Notes under the pieces: model-generated
Databases searched by the model: none
The model's input: only the letters and a program-made list of their open reading frames with translations
Told to the model about the DNA's origin: nothing
Part shown: piece after piece, positions 1 to 7,166 of the stretch
How positions within the stretch are numbered: position 1 is the stretch's first letter
How the letters are laid out: each line of letters starts with the position of its first letter
Position numbers and translations under genes: made by a program
Source: CAZDYP01 sp964509505
Lineage (GTDB): Bacteria; Chloroflexota; Anaerolineae; JACRMK01
Length of the DNA stretch: 17,662 nucleotides
Assembly: GCA_964509505.1 (NCBI GenBank)
Contig: CAZDYP010000107.1
Coordinates: 1-17,662 of the forward strand
Direction of reading: 5' to 3'

Positions 1-1284
1 CTTGCTGCTCTTCATCGGCGCAACAGGCAAGAGCGCGCAACTGCCGCTCTACGTCTGGTTGCCCGATGCGATGGAGGGTCCAACACCTGTCTCTGCGCTC
101 ATCCATGCGGCGACGATGGTGACAGCCGGCGTTTATATGGTCGCGCGCTCGCATGTCCTGTTCGAGCTCGCGCACGCTACGTCATTCATCGTCGCAACCA
201 TTGGCGTGGCGACAGCGTTCTTCGCAGCAACCATCGCGCTCGTCAATCAAGACTTCAAACGCGTGCTGGCATACTCGACCATCTCGCAGCTCGGCTACAT
301 GTTCCTTGCCGTCGGCGTCGGCGCGTATGTGGCAGCCATCTTCCACCTCATCACTCATGCCTTCTTCAAAGCGTTGATGTTCTTGGGCGCGGGCAGCGTC
401 ATGCACGGCATGAACAATGAGACGAATATCCTGAAGATGGGCGGTCTCCGCAAATACATGCCCTACACCGCATGGACATTCGTGTTTGGTTGGCTCGCCA
501 TCAGCGGCATTCCACCGTTTGCAGGCTTCTTCAGCAAAGACGACATCCTCGCAGAGACGTTCCTCAACGGTTACATCGTGCATTGGGTATTGGGGCTGCT
601 CACCGNNNNNNNNNNCTCACCGCCGCGCTCACCGCGTTCTACGTCTCGCGCATCACATTCCTCGCGTTCTTTGGCAAGCGCCGCTTCGATCATCACACGC
701 TTCATCCCCACGAATCGCCCGCGACGATGACGGTGCCATTGATGGTGTTGGCTTTGCTGTCGTTGATTGGCGGCGCGTTGTTGCGCGTGCAAGTGAGCGA
801 AGGCGTGACGTTTGTCGGCGAGAACTCGGTCATCGGCGACTTCCTCGCGCCCGTGTTTGAAGGAGGACATCACGCAGCCGCGCCGCTTGACCTCAACCTG
901 ACGCTCACCTTGATTGGCGCATCGGTGAGCGCAGGGGTCATCGGCATCTTCAGCGCTTACGTCATCTACATTGCGCGCTGGATTCCCGCCGCGTTCCTCA
1001 CAAAAATTTTCAAGCCCATTTACGCTCTCCTGTACCACAAATACTTCGTGGATGAAATTTATCGCGTGCTGTTCGTGTGGCCCGCCGTCGGTCTTGCCGA
1101 GTTGAGCTTCAAAGTGATTGACCGCGCCGTGATTGATGGCGCGTTGGTCAATGGCGCGGCGTGGCTGATGCGCCTATGGTCGCGCAGTTTGGGTTGGCTG
1201 CAAGGCGGCTACGTGCGTGGCTATGCGTTCCTTACGCTGCTCGGCGCGGCGTTGCTGGTCATCTTCTTCTTGTTCAGATTGTAA
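1..1284 (+). CDS. nuoL: NADH-quinone oxidoreductase subunit L (5' partial, interrupted by a gap)
   Basis: This is the membrane antiporter-like subunit L of respiratory complex I, which couples quinone reduction to proton translocation. The first complete codon is at position 2 and about 200 N-terminal residues lie outside the window. Visible family signatures are GATGKSAQLPLYVWLPDAM, then EGPTPVSALIHAATMVTAG (helices 7-8, with the channel Lys and His), ALVNQDFKRVLAYSTISQLG, and GIPPFAGFFSKDDIL with the helix-12 Lys. The C-terminal part has the subunit-L hallmark YHKYFVDEIY before the lateral helix and a final helix ending FFLFRL. The frame changes across ten Ns at 606-615, but the flanks share the 7-mer CTCACCG. 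Collapsing that overlap removes 17 bp and restores one frame reading WVLGLLTAALTAFYVSR, so I treat this as one intact gene with an assembly artefact. nuoN follows 24 bp later; nuoM is not between them. Confidence 0.95.
606..615. other. 10-N assembly gap inside nuoL, probably artificial
   Basis: Ten Ns separate flanks that both carry CTCACCG (599-605 and 616-622). Merging the flanks on this 7-bp overlap restores the NuoL reading frame and a conserved sequence, so no bases are likely to be missing. Confidence 0.85.
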
Positions 1285-1308
1285 TGCGATTCGTCGTGGT
1301 GCTTTCGT

Positions 1309-2787
1309 ATGGTCATTGATTTTCTCATCATTCTGCCCATCATTATCCTCGTCATCACAGGGCTGACAGTTCTGCTCCTTGATCTGTTCCTGAGCGATAC
1401 ACAGCGCGACTGGAATCTCTACCTCTCGTTCTTAGGTCTTCTGTTAGCTGCATTTGCCACTAATTGGCAAGCCGCATTAGGTGAACGCAGCGCAACCTTG
1501 TCCGACATGGCAATTTTCGACGCATTCGGCTTGACCATGCAATGGCTGTTGCTCGCCATCACCGCGTTTGCGCTTGTCTTCTCGCATCACTACCTCAAGC
1601 AGCACAACCTCTTACGCGGCGAGTATTACGCGCTGATGCTGTTCGTCGCTGTTGGCGCCCTCATCATGGTCACCGCCAACGACCTCATCGCCATCTTTCT
1701 TGGACTCGAACTGCTGTCGCTCGCGCTCTACGTGCTTGCCGCTTTCGCGCGGGAACGTCCAGCCAGTGGCGAGGCGGGCATGAAGTATTTGCTGTTGGGC
1801 GGCTTCGCCTCGGCGTTTTTGCTGTATGGCATCGCGCTCGTCTTCGGCGCGTCAGGTACGACGAACCTCAACGGCATTGCAGCCTTCATGGCGCAGTGGG
1901 CAACGCAGAAAGCCACCGCGAGCGCGACGCACGTTGCCGCCGACCCATTGCCTTTAGTTGGGCTCGGTCTGTTGCTCGTCGGCTTCGGCTTCAAAATTGC
2001 CGCCGCGCCATTCCATTCGTGGGCGCCCGATGTCTATGAGGGCGCGCCGACGCCCGTCACTGCGTTCATGAGCGCAGCGACGAAGGTCGCCTCGTTCGCC
2101 GCGTTGATGCGAATTTTGTTCGTCGCGTTTAGCGAGTTGCGCCTGGATTGGGGCAACGCGCTCGCCTTGCTCGCCATTCTTACGATGACCGTCGGCAACG
2201 TCGCTGCGCTGTTGCAAACAAACATCAAGCGCATGTTAGCCTATTCGGGCATCGCGCACGCAGGTTACATTCTCATCGCGTTAGTGACTGGCACAGAGGC
2301 GGGCTTAGGCGCGGCGACTTTCTATCTCATCGCCTATTCATTGATGAACCTCGGCGCATGGATGGTCGTGCTGGCGTTGGGCGACAAAGGTGTGGAGCGA
2401 TTGAACGTGGACGACTTCGCAGGCTTACACGCGCGTCAGCCATGGCTGGCGTTGGCGATGGCGACATTCATGCTCGCGCTGGCGGGCATGCCGCCGACGG
2501 GTGGGCTGATGGGCAAGTGGCTCGTGTTCGCTGCCGCCGTTCAAGAGAATTTGTTGCCGCTCGCCCTCATCGGCGTCCTCAACAGCGTCGTCTCGCTGGG
2601 CTACTACTTGCGCGTCGTAACCATCATGTACACGCGCCTACCCGATCCGGCATTCCAGCTCGCGCCTGTGACGCTTGCCTTGCGAGCGACGATTGCATTG
2701 GCATTGATTGGCGTGTTGTGGTTGGGTTTGTGGCCCACACCCTTCTTGGAATTTTTGAAAGCGGTGAGTCTGGCATGGCTTGGGTAG
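1309..2787 (+). CDS. nuoN: NADH-quinone oxidoreductase subunit N
   Basis: Complex I antiporter-like subunit N, 492 residues, close to the usual length. It is a polytopic membrane protein with about 14 helices and the proton_antipo_M core at roughly residues 125-430. The residues expected for the proton channel are present: E134 in LGLELLSLALY (helix 5), K229 in GFGFKIAAAPFHSWAPDVYEG (helix 7, followed by the conserved PFHxWAPDVYEGAPTPVTAF run), K259 in SAATKVASF (helix 8) and K403 in GLMGKWLVF (helix 12). The ATG at 1309 is the only start in this frame after the nuoL stop, and there is no clear Shine-Dalgarno, so translation may be coupled to nuoL 24 bp upstream. An intrinsic terminator starts 26 bp after the stop, making nuoN the last gene of the operon. 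Confidence 0.97.
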   Translation: MVIDFLIILPIIILVITGLTVLLLDLFLSDTQRDWNLYLSFLGLLLAAFATNWQAALGERSATLSDMAIFDAFGLTMQWLLLAITAFALVFSHHYLKQHNLLRGEYYALMLFVAVGALIMVTANDLIAIFLGLELLSLALYVLAAFARERPASGEAGMKYLLLGGFASAFLLYGIALVFGASGTTNLNGIAAFMAQWATQKATASATHVAADPLPLVGLGLLLVGFGFKIAAAPFHSWAPDVYEGAPTPVTAFMSAATKVASFAALMRILFVAFSELRLDWGNALALLAILTMTVGNVAALLQTNIKRMLAYSGIAHAGYILIALVTGTEAGLGAATFYLIAYSLMNLGAWMVVLALGDKGVERLNVDDFAGLHARQPWLALAMATFMLALAGMPPTGGLMGKWLVFAAAVQENLLPLALIGVLNSVVSLGYYLRVVTIMYTRLPDPAFQLAPVTLALRATIALALIGVLWLGLWPTPFLEFLKAVSLAWLG

Positions 2788-2813
2788 TTGGATTGCCAGA
2801 AGAAGGCATAATG

Positions 2814-2843
2814 AAAAGGCCCCGTATTGACGGGGCTTTTTTT
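2814..2843. terminator. Intrinsic terminator after nuoN, usable from both sides
   Basis: A perfect 7-bp stem, GCCCCGT (2819-2825) with ACGGGGC (2830-2836) and loop ATTG, is followed by seven Ts on the + strand. Four As precede the stem, so the - strand also has a short T run. It ends the nuo operon and could also stop readthrough from the convergent regulator gene. Confidence 0.9.
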
Positions 2844-2896
2844 CGCGCATTGCTATTGCTATGAAGTTTCAAAAATCGTATGGGGATGAAGCATAG

Positions 2897-2952
2897 GTGT
2901 AGGGCAAGTTTTTACCTTGTCTGCGTGGGCAAGTTAAAAACTTGCCCTACAC
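2897..2952. repeat. 56-bp palindromic element between convergent genes
   Basis: Perfect 18-bp inverted arms lie at 2897-2914 (GTGTAGGGCAAGTTTTTA) and 2935-2952. Inside them a second stem pairs CTTG (2916-2919) with CAAG (2930-2933). The element ends 5 bp before the regulator's stop codon and looks like an intergenic palindromic repeat rather than a terminator, since no T run follows on either strand. Confidence 0.8.
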
Positions 2953-2957
2953 CGTGT

Positions 2958-4934
2958 TTACCTCGCTCCCCGTTTCCCCGCTTCCCCTTCAACCTGCTTC
3001 ATCCCTTCGTTCTTTTCCGCTGCCAGCGTCCCATTGCCATTCCCTGCCCCACGCACCGCGCTCTGTTCCATCGTCGCCAATGTGCGCGCCACCTCTTCAA
3101 TCGCCAGACGTTGCTTACGATAGAAGTCAGATTCCGACATCGCCAACCGCTCGGCGATTTCGCGGATACGTTTGCCCTCGATGATTTTCATCCGCAAGAT
3201 GTTGTACAGTATCCACTCACGCGCGTTCAAATCGGGTTCGCCCTCGGGCCGCAGCAATTCAATCGCTTCGTAGAGCACCGCGCGCAACGCCTTCGTCGGC
3301 GATAGCTCGTGCGAGTTCATCGCCTCGCGCACGACCTTCAATTCGAGCAACGGCGACTCGCTCAATTTCGGTCCGCCCCAGTAATGGTTGAGCGCCTCGC
3401 GCACCCATTGGGGAAACTCAGGCGACGTGGTTTTGTCTTCGGGTAGGCTGATCGCGTCAGTTGAGCCAACATAAGGTGTGACACTGCGATAGCGTTGCAA
3501 CGATTCGAGCTCGGGGCGCAGCTCTTGCAGCGCCTCGACGATGACCGCTTGCACACGGCGATCTTCGAGCGTGCGCTCAGCTTGTCGCGCCAACCGCGCC
3601 AACGTCTGCAGCTCTTGCGGCTTGCAGTCGTCGGGCGCACCATGCGAGCCAATCGCCAACAAGCCCAACACCATGTCGCCGTTGCGATTGAACAATGGAC
3701 GCAGCCAGGCGCCGTTCACGGCGACAAAATCCGCGCGTGGGGTATGCAGTATGCTTTTCACGTCCTCATCCCGCACCAGCGTCAGCACCGCACCGCGCGC
3801 GCCGACCGCAGCTTCGAGCTTCAATTGATTTTGCTCGAAGACCATCACGCATCCTTGCCGCGCGCGCGCCAAGTCGCACATCGCCGCCAAAATGTTTTCG
3901 AGCAATTGGAGAGCGTCGCTACGGGTCAGCAAGCGTTCATCAAGCCGTTGCAACCACGCCACCTCGCGGCGGTCTTCCCAATCGGACACCCAATCGAGCA
4001 GTGGCTTTGCCAACGACACGATCATCTGAAAGGCGATGATGCCGATGATCGCGGCGAAGATGACCAGCGAATCTTGCGGCAGCCCCAACACCTGCTCGAA
4101 GCGTGGCACGATGATGATCATGCCAATAGCGGCGGTGCCCATGAGCGGCGCTTGAATTAGATATTTGATGAGATTGCGCTTCACCGCACGGTCAGGCTCA
4201 ATCGAACCATAATATGAGACTGCATACGCCATCATCATCATCATGGTCGCGATGCCCATGTTGCCGACGAGCGAGAGCGTCAGCACGACATTGGCAGAAA
4301 GCACTTGCCACGACCCCGCCACCAACAAGTAGGGGAACACGGCGAGCGCGGGTGCTGCAAACGAAATCAACAGATACGTCATGCGGCGACGCGACGTGAC
4401 CGTGAGACAACGGTGACGCGCCCAGAGCGTGTTGCCCAAACCCCACACGAAGGTGACGACGAAATACACACCGAAAACCCAGAAATATGGTCCCGCAGCG
4501 AACTGCGGCGCAAAGGGAAAAAAAACTTCATCGCGCACGATGGTTGTGGTGTTGACGGCGAGCAGAAAGAAGACAAGCCCCATGAGATAGCTGCCGAAGG
4601 TGACGAGGCGACGCCACACCGAGAACACATTGGTCGTGCGCAGCAACGCATCAGAGAAATGCCAATACGCAGCCGGCACAAGCGCAATGCCAATCCACTG
4701 GAAGCGCAGCCAGAAGATTGCGGCTGTCGTATTCTCGCCCACGCGCGACAAAATCACGTCGCCCGCATACACCATGGCGACGAAAAACATCAACGCGACA
4801 AAGCCGCGCGCCACGGCGTTCCGCACGTTGCGCGCAGCAATATACACAAACAACGACGAAGCAATAATCACATTTGCCGACGAGGTAATCAAGTTGACGA
4901 TAGCGATGACGGAGGTGAGTGTTATTTCGGACAT
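2958..4934 (-). CDS. Membrane-tethered GAF sensor with C-terminal HTH (no kinase domain)
   Basis: A 658-residue protein. Residues about 5-315 form roughly nine membrane helices of the kind seen in 7TM sensor N-termini of histidine kinases. After a charged linker (about 316-335) comes a GAF-like domain (about 336-455), then a coiled segment to about 485. The last part (about 508-622) contains REWILYNILRMKIIEGKRI followed by REIAERLAMSESDFYRKQR, which reads as a helix-turn-helix resembling sigma region 4 or LuxR-type recognition helices. No H-box, N-box or G-box of a histidine kinase is visible. I infer a one-component, membrane-bound transcription regulator; its ligand is unknown. An in-frame TTG at 4949 lies inside the heptamer repeat, so the ATG at 4934 is the better start, although no Shine-Dalgarno is seen. 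Residues about 231-235 are five Met from an ATG triplet run. The last ten or so residues (VEGEAGKRGAR) come from an octamer array. Confidence 0.8.
   Translation of the reverse strand: MSEITLTSVIAIVNLITSSANVIIASSLFVYIAARNVRNAVARGFVALMFFVAMVYAGDVILSRVGENTTAAIFWLRFQWIGIALVPAAYWHFSDALLRTTNVFSVWRRLVTFGSYLMGLVFFLLAVNTTTIVRDEVFFPFAPQFAAGPYFWVFGVYFVVTFVWGLGNTLWARHRCLTVTSRRRMTYLLISFAAPALAVFPYLLVAGSWQVLSANVVLTLSLVGNMGIATMMMMMAYAVSYYGSIEPDRAVKRNLIKYLIQAPLMGTAAIGMIIIVPRFEQVLGLPQDSLVIFAAIIGIIAFQMIVSLAKPLLDWVSDWEDRREVAWLQRLDERLLTRSDALQLLENILAAMCDLARARQGCVMVFEQNQLKLEAAVGARGAVLTLVRDEDVKSILHTPRADFVAVNGAWLRPLFNRNGDMVLGLLAIGSHGAPDDCKPQELQTLARLARQAERTLEDRRVQAVIVEALQELRPELESLQRYRSVTPYVGSTDAISLPEDKTTSPEFPQWVREALNHYWGGPKLSESPLLELKVVREAMNSHELSPTKALRAVLYEAIELLRPEGEPDLNAREWILYNILRMKIIEGKRIREIAERLAMSESDFYRKQRLAIEEVARTLATMEQSAVRGAGNGNGTLAAEKNEGMKQVEGEAGKRGAR
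2965..2987. repeat. Short C-rich octamer array within the end of the regulator gene
   Basis: Three units, GCTCCCC, GTTTCCCC and GCTTCCCC, lie in register just inside the 3' end of the regulator gene and encode its low-complexity tail. It is short, so support is modest. Confidence 0.5.
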
Positions 4935-4938
4935 ACTA

Positions 4939-5172
4939 TCAAGTGCCAAGTGTCAAGTGTCAAGTGTCAAGNNNNNNNNNNNNNNNNNNNNNNNNNNNNN
5001 NNNNNNNNNNNNNNNNNNNNNNNNNNNNNNNNNNNNNNNNNNNNNNNNNNNNNNNNNNNNNNNNNNNNNNNTCAAGTGCCAAGTGTCAAGTGTCAAGTGT
5101 CAAGCGTCGAGTGGGATCGTGGGCTGATACCTGACACCTGACACTTGATACCTGACACTTGACACCTGACAT
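4939..5172. repeat. Two-arm heptamer array (TCAAGTG / CTGACAC type)
   Basis: The left block is TCAAGTG, CCAAGTG, TCAAGTG, TCAAGTG, TCAAG at 4939-4971, repeated identically at 5072-5104 after a 100-N gap. The right block (5124-5172) is seven exact 7-bp units in opposite orientation: CTGATAC, CTGACAC, CTGACAC, TTGATAC, CTGACAC, TTGACAC, CTGACAT. The arms are complementary (GTGTCAA/G against CTGACAC or TTGACAC) and could form a long imperfect hairpin. The array starts 4 bp from the regulator's ATG and ends 10 bp from the cdsA stop. Confidence 0.9.
4972..5071. other. 100-N assembly gap with identical 33-bp flanks
   Basis: The gap is exactly 100 Ns, a usual placeholder for unknown length. The 33 bases before it (4939-4971) and after it (5072-5104) are identical. 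Either the contigs overlap by 33 bp and nothing is missing, or a longer heptamer array is collapsed here. Confidence 0.9.
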
Positions 5173-5182
5173 TGTTCTTTCT

Positions 5183-5980
5183 TCATTTCAAATTGAGAAT
5201 CCACACCGCATACAACAGCGCAGCGGCAAAGGCGAAGAGCAGGCTGTCAAGACGATCCAGTACGCCGCCGTGACCGGGGATGAATTCGCCGGCGTCTTTC
5301 GCGCCCACTTGTCGCTTGATGAAACTTTCGACGAGGTCGCCCACGATGCCCATGACGGCGATGAACGCACTGAGGATGAGCGTATGATAGAGCGGAAGGC
5401 TAGGCAACATCACGTTGCACCACACGGCCCCAACCCCCACGCCAATGAGGCTGCCGCCAATCGCCCCTTCCCACGATTTCTTCGGGCTGATGCGTGGCGC
5501 GAGGCGATGGTGTCCGAAGCGTGTGCCAATGACGTAAGCGCTGGAATCGTTGAACCACGTGACAAAGGCGGCGAGCGCCGATAATTCCAAGCCGACAGAC
5601 AACTGACGCAGCGCCCACACTGCTGCCAACAAACTGCCGAGATAAAGTCCGCCGCCGACAGTGAGAGCCCAATTCACCAGACCGCTGCGTAAGTCGGTGG
5701 CGCGCAACGTCCAGGTCAACGATGCCATGACGAACAAAGGCGTTCCGTAACGCATGAGCCCTAATGAAGGCCAGAACGCATCACCCAGTAACATCAGCAC
5801 GAACGCCAAACCTGCAACAGGCAAAGGATGATGGCCGCCATGTCGCAACAATTGAGCGTATTCATTCGCTGCCAGCAGAGCCGTACCTATGACCAGACAC
5901 GCATACAACCAACCGCCGTAGTATGCAGGGACAGACACAATGGGAATGAGGATGATGGCGCTAAGGAGGCGGAGGAGCAA
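5183..5980 (-). CDS. cdsA: Phosphatidate cytidylyltransferase
   Basis: Makes CDP-diacylglycerol from phosphatidate and CTP, the entry to phospholipid synthesis, in the cytoplasmic membrane. The 265-residue polytopic protein carries the CDS-family signature near residues 219-243: SFIKRQVGAKDAGEF, then IPGHGGVLDRLDS. Upstream motifs WFNDSSAYVIG (about 142-152) and SPKKSWEGAIGGS (about 165-177) hold the expected acidic and basic active-site residues. The start is TTG at 5980: an in-frame TGA lies two codons upstream, and AGAGGTGA ends 3 bp before the TTG. It lies downstream of uppS, as in many bacteria, but 181 bp away rather than adjacent, with a heptamer array and a hairpin in between. Confidence 0.96.
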   Translation of the reverse strand: MLLRLLSAIILIPIVSVPAYYGGWLYACLVIGTALLAANEYAQLLRHGGHHPLPVAGLAFVLMLLGDAFWPSLGLMRYGTPLFVMASLTWTLRATDLRSGLVNWALTVGGGLYLGSLLAAVWALRQLSVGLELSALAAFVTWFNDSSAYVIGTRFGHHRLAPRISPKKSWEGAIGGSLIGVGVGAVWCNVMLPSLPLYHTLILSAFIAVMGIVGDLVESFIKRQVGAKDAGEFIPGHGGVLDRLDSLLFAFAAALLYAVWILNLK

Positions 5981-5983
5981 AGG

Positions 5984-5991
5984 TCACCTCT
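5984..5991 (-). promoter_or_regulatory. Shine-Dalgarno that fixes the TTG start of cdsA
   Basis: AGAGGTGA on the - strand closely matches the anti-16S consensus and leaves about 6 nt between its GAGG core and the TTG at 5980. The in-frame stop just upstream excludes any longer start. Confidence 0.7.
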
Positions 5992-6001
5992 GACAAACAG
6001 A

Positions 6002-6030
6002 GGGGCGCAATGCGGCGATGCCTGCGCCCC
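6002..6030. repeat. Perfect 8-bp stem-loop in the cdsA leader
   Basis: GGGGCGCA (6002-6009) pairs with TGCGCCCC (6023-6030) around a 13-nt loop. It lies about 10 bp upstream of the cdsA Shine-Dalgarno on the - strand. With no T run it is not a terminator; it may be another intergenic palindrome or an mRNA structure affecting cdsA translation. Confidence 0.5.
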
Positions 6031-6042
6031 GGATGGAGATAT

Positions 6043-6167
6043 GGATGGCGGCTAGCGGATGGCAGCTAGCGAATAGCGCATAGCCACTAGCCGCTAGCAA
6101 GTGATGGATAGCTGTAACCATCAACTATCAGCCAGCTCTGCCATACGCCATCCGCCGTCGGCTAACT
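6043..6167. repeat. Two-arm heptamer array (GNNTAGC / GCCATNC type)
   Basis: Eight consecutive 7-bp units in perfect register fill 6043-6098: GGATGGC, GGCTAGC, GGATGGC, AGCTAGC, GAATAGC, GCATAGC, CACTAGC, CGCTAGC; GGATAGC recurs in register at 6106-6112. The opposite arm is GCCATAC, GCCATCC, GCCGTCG, GCTAACT at 6140-6167. The last unit contains the uppS stop codon (TAG read on the - strand). Confidence 0.9.
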
Positions 6168-6935
6168 GACCAACGCCGCTTGTTGCGCTTCGAGCAGCTG
6201 CTCGCGCGTCTTGCCGAACTTGCGCTCGCGGCGGTCGTAGGCTTGCAACGCGCGATACAATTCATCACGATCAAATGCGGGCCAATACACAGAGGTGCTG
6301 TAATATTCGGCGTACGCCGCTTGCCAAATCAAAAAGTTACTGAGGCGCATCTCGCCCGCCGTGCGAATGACCAAATCGGGGTCGGGCGCGCCCTGTGTGT
6401 GCAGATACCGACTGAATACTGCTTCGCTGATGTCGTCGGGCTTGAGACCATCGGCGATGATGCGCTTTACAGCATCCACAATTTCGGCGCGTCCACCATA
6501 ATTGAACGCGACGTTCAAAGTGATGCGCTCGTTGTGCTTCGTCAGCTCGATGGCGTCGAGCACTTGGCGTTGCAAATTCGGCGCGAGCGTGTTGAGTTTG
6601 CCGATGTGATGCAACTGCACGCCGTTCTTATGCAAATTGTTCACTTCGCGTTTCAGGAACATTTCCAACAGCCCCAACAGCGTTTGCACTTCATCCGAGG
6701 GTCTGCTCCAATTTTCGGTCGAGAACGCGTAGAGTGTGAGCATCTTGACGCCAAACTCAACACAGCTTTCCAGGATGGGCTTGATGTTTTCGACGCCGGC
6801 CCGATGGCCCTGGGAGCGGGGCCAACCGTGTTGTTGCGCCCAGCGTCCATTGCCATCCATGATGATGGCGATGTGATATGGGATGCGATTGAGTTTAGGC
6901 TTTTCGTCTCGTGAATTGGCTTTTGCCGTGCTCAT
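6162..6935 (-). CDS. uppS: Isoprenyl transferase (undecaprenyl diphosphate synthase family)
   Basis: A cis-prenyltransferase adding isopentenyl units to farnesyl diphosphate to make the C55 lipid carrier for cell envelope glycans; cytosolic, 257 residues, normal length. Motif I is HIAIIMDGNGRWA with the catalytic Asp at D27, followed by GHRAG. Then come TLYAFSTENWSRP, NVAFNYGGR and the C-terminal DPDLVIRTAGEMRLSNFLIW, whose Arg and Ser bind the homoallylic diphosphate. The ATG at 6935 has AAGGTGATC just upstream, and a -10/-35 pair lies before that. It is the first gene of a pair with cdsA. The preceding permease gene is separated by an intrinsic terminator, so uppS most likely starts its own transcript. 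Confidence 0.97.
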   Translation of the reverse strand: MSTAKANSRDEKPKLNRIPYHIAIIMDGNGRWAQQHGWPRSQGHRAGVENIKPILESCVEFGVKMLTLYAFSTENWSRPSDEVQTLLGLLEMFLKREVNNLHKNGVQLHHIGKLNTLAPNLQRQVLDAIELTKHNERITLNVAFNYGGRAEIVDAVKRIIADGLKPDDISEAVFSRYLHTQGAPDPDLVIRTAGEMRLSNFLIWQAAYAEYYSTSVYWPAFDRDELYRALQAYDRRERKFGKTREQLLEAQQAALVS

Positions 6936-6951
6936 GGATCACCTTGCGAGC

Positions 6952-6980
6952 ATTATGCCACTAATCAGGGTTACGGGCAA
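6952..6980 (-). promoter_or_regulatory. Candidate sigma-70-type promoter for uppS
   Basis: On the - strand TTGCCC (6975-6980) is separated by exactly 17 bp from CATAAT (6952-6957), which is preceded by TG in an extended -10 arrangement. Transcription would start near 6945, at the edge of the Shine-Dalgarno AAGGTGATC, so the leader would be very short. Confidence 0.5.
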
Positions 6981-6988
6981 CCGTTGAC

Positions 6989-7166
6989 GAATGGCGAATA
7001 GCAAATGGCGGATGGCAGATTGCGAATTGCGTAATGATGGACAGTCGCTGCTGCTATTCTACGCGGCAGCGATAGAGAAGGCGAGCGCTTGAGTGTGTGA
7101 ATATAAAAACCCATTTTCTTATCGAAAATGGGTTTCACGCTATTGGCTATCTGCCATTTGCCATCA
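6989..7166. repeat. Heptamer foldback array enclosing a terminator (GAATGGC / GCCATTT type)
   Basis: The left arm is GAATGGC, GAATAGC, AAATGGC, GGATGGC, AGATTGC, GAATTGC in register at 6989-7030. The right arm, in opposite orientation, is GCTATTG, GCTATCT, GCCATTT, GCCATCA at 7139-7166. The final unit carries the stop codon (TGA on the - strand) of the second permease. Between the arms lie an intrinsic terminator (7102-7135) and a 7-bp stem TCGCTGC (7045-7051) with GCAGCGA (7066-7072). Units match those at 6043-6167 and 12106-12283. Confidence 0.9.
7102..7135 (-). terminator. Intrinsic terminator after the second permease
   Basis: A perfect 12-bp stem (7107-7118 with 7124-7135, 5-nt loop) is followed on the - strand by TTTTTATATT. 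It closes the importer transcript before uppS. Confidence 0.85.

Noticed and set aside
606..615. True frameshift or pseudogene in nuoL
   Set aside because: The flanks overlap by CTCACCG and merging restores the conserved frame.
571..1038. Open frames opposite nuoL, cupin, lipoprotein and MFS genes (some over 200 codons)
   Set aside because: They are antisense or shifted-frame shadows of clear conserved genes and show no recognisable protein motifs.
4935..4949. TTG start at 4949 for the membrane regulator
   Set aside because: The five extra codons are heptamer repeat sequence; the ATG at 4934 starts a normal membrane-protein N-terminus.
4939..5172. Possible CRISPR array
   Set aside because: Units are only 7 bp, contiguous and without spacers, orientation flips, and no cas genes are nearby.
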